From IMG/VR virus record IMGVR_UViG_3300045284_000094, positions 1-30,491 of that record: DNA of 30,491 bases. One strand, given 5' to 3'. This document shows positions 30,301-30,491 of the stretch, in pieces. The position numbers were made by a program, and so were the translations under genes. The stretch's first letter is position 1; every line of letters begins with the position of its first letter. This stretch comes from a virus. The notes beneath the pieces were generated by a model. The model searched no databases. It worked only from the letters and a program-made list of their open reading frames with translations, and was not told where the DNA came from.

Positions 30301-30491
30301 CGGCAACGCTGTCCAGATGTCTCTTGCACAGGTCGGCGCCGCTACATTCGCCGGATATGTGCAAACAGGGGCGGTTGCAGTTGCTTCACTTCCGGCCTGC
30401 GGTGCGGGCACCAAAGGCGCGCGCCATTTCGTAACCGACAGCAATGCGGCATCGTTTACGGCCGGGATCGGCGCCGTCGTTGCGGCAGGCG
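27392..30491 (+). CDS. Tail fibre/spike with signal peptide and SGNH esterase domain (partial)
   Basis: The frame stays open from ATG 27392 to the window edge (1033 codons, no stop). Residues 1-23 form a signal peptide (RRFAAGLLLALALIAPTAAL, Ala-X-Ala). Residues 40-180 look like a virion-attachment module (GPFSVTFALLGDGTDYGAWA, ENAGVSARNLNQVITDITAQ). From 245 to 475 there is an SGNH/SASA-type esterase: GGQSN with Ser253, WAQGEND (364-370) and IHYTQAGYNRMG with His465. It likely deacetylates host surface polysaccharide. After that come Ala/Thr/Gly-rich shaft repeats (NTVVGNATAGAAAPTALSMP, then FSNSPTLVTPAITTSATIT) seen in alphaproteobacterial phage fibres. No ribosome site precedes the ATG. 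Confidence 0.8.
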   Translation, partial: MRRFAAGLLLALALIAPTAALAQVCPAVAALPDSERRVAYAPSASTGPFSVTFALLGDGTDYGAWAEVFLNGVRLTPVTDWQLTIPSGTLATACRPITNASITLTNAATGTLQIVGARRPRRTSQFPENAGVSARNLNQVITDITAQNRETWDKINDVSGRGLFSQPGNVLGALPLPTSCANRFLGFDATGLIPQCLAGGAGSGNVVGPLTSTIGNVAIWNNATGSLLANSTVPITRLTALTDTDVFLVGGQSNAITWPSLTGPTTPAGKVLQYASGVISDLSTIGGPWTEFGLTWFNATGRRVLFVMASITDSGQISVNAGAGGSWDIGVPGSDYFLSLPLLTSGLAAATAAGYSPVYRGVLWAQGENDAHGINIGTVGATKANYKAGLVAMIAKYRVDLALPAMPFYIFRTGVNTSEFPSTGYQQVQAAQEEVAVADLNTRVVFWDAADYPTLGMTTGAPPIHYTQAGYNRMGQVGAANILSATAPDTFRPNGDNLYWSRGSVLISPNLSALPAAAGLPLLRLANADAIQTLQQIDSFGAAVGSFLLFRHANGTGIAPTALTSGQLIGGAIFDGYGATAFPASAKAALFGWAAQNWNDVNQGTFLTLETTPNNSTTRTEAVRIQNSGGVSVGTTIDLGIGTLLALNKLSAGLNGTVTGQVIINGLTSGSVVQTSQAVAGTPTVTWGTNSGTPVVTATAPLAIAAATGNLTISAIPLSSLATQAANTVVGNATAGAAAPTALSMPSCSTAASALNWTTNTGFGCNTSITAAAVPVGGITGLGANVATFLATPSSANLAAAVTDETGTAGNLVFSNSPTLVTPAITTSATITRTGVGVTSADGAVLQNTTAAAAGAQQWSPRTHYIAQGWKTDATAGSQTVDAIVELQSTQSTSTPSASLVTSIQLNGGGYIPITGVGLLASNGNAFLQFNSPTSKNSNLIYSANSVNKWYVQNQGDTADAYRILNSDANGNAVQMSLAQVGAATFAGYVQTGAVAVASLPACGAGTKGARHFVTDSNAASFTAGIGAVVAAG

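Noticed and set aside
1-30491. CRISPR array, insertion sequence or diversity-generating retroelement
   Set aside because: No spaced direct repeats, transposase or reverse transcriptase gene is visible, although the BPP-1-like head genes made a retroelement worth looking for; it could lie beyond the right edge.

Overview
The window reads as a temperate, short-tailed (podovirus-type) phage or prophage of a high-GC alphaproteobacterium. A Bradyrhizobium/Rhodopseudomonas-like host is an inference from codon use, the Rhizobiales-style XRE repressor and the tail-fibre sequence. Nearly all of it is phage; no host housekeeping gene is visible. The head genes (T7-type portal, scaffold, capsid, Bbp16-like cement protein, plus a small Bbp19-like gene) recall Bordetella phage BPP-1. 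The tail and ejection genes follow the usual podovirus order.

Layout. 1-1110 is the control region: a leftward gene cut by the window edge, an odd tRNA-Arg-like gene, a leftward XRE repressor and a rightward Cro-like gene, with matching AAATTT operators. 1311-4930 is the rightward early operon: a small HTH protein, VRR-NUC nuclease, adenine-type DNA methyltransferase, DUF1376/O-like replication protein (with a possible origin inside its gene), and small unknowns. 4953-6263 is a leftward cassette of five small genes with its own promoter region. 6560-11271 holds a putative small terminase, a string of small overlapping genes and the large terminase. 11271-16853 is the head module. 17004-26852 is the tail tube, nozzle and three ejection proteins. 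26853-27391 is a long hairpin-rich gap. 27392 to the right edge is a large tail fibre or spike with a signal peptide and an SGNH/SASA-type esterase domain, unfinished at the edge. Integrase, lysis genes and the fibre C-terminus are not in the window.

The most striking signal is not a gene. The 11-mer GGTGCGTTGCG occurs eight times, always on the + strand (196, 6431, 7214, 10971, 13031, 16963, 26857, 27351). In the three cases where it directly precedes a protein gene in a gap, exactly 30 nt separate it from the ATG, and none of those genes has a usable Shine-Dalgarno. A fourth copy lies 29 nt before the tRNA-like gene. Two copies follow terminator-like hairpins. I read it as the -35/upstream part of a phage-specific promoter family giving leaderless or nearly leaderless transcripts, dividing the genome into transcription units. 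This is inference, but it makes sharp predictions.

Many genes are joined by ATGA, GTGA or TGATG overlaps, as expected for translationally coupled phage operons. Several real genes are under 60 codons (1931, 7255, 7812). Long antisense ORFs opposite the structural genes are GC-rich shadows and are left out.
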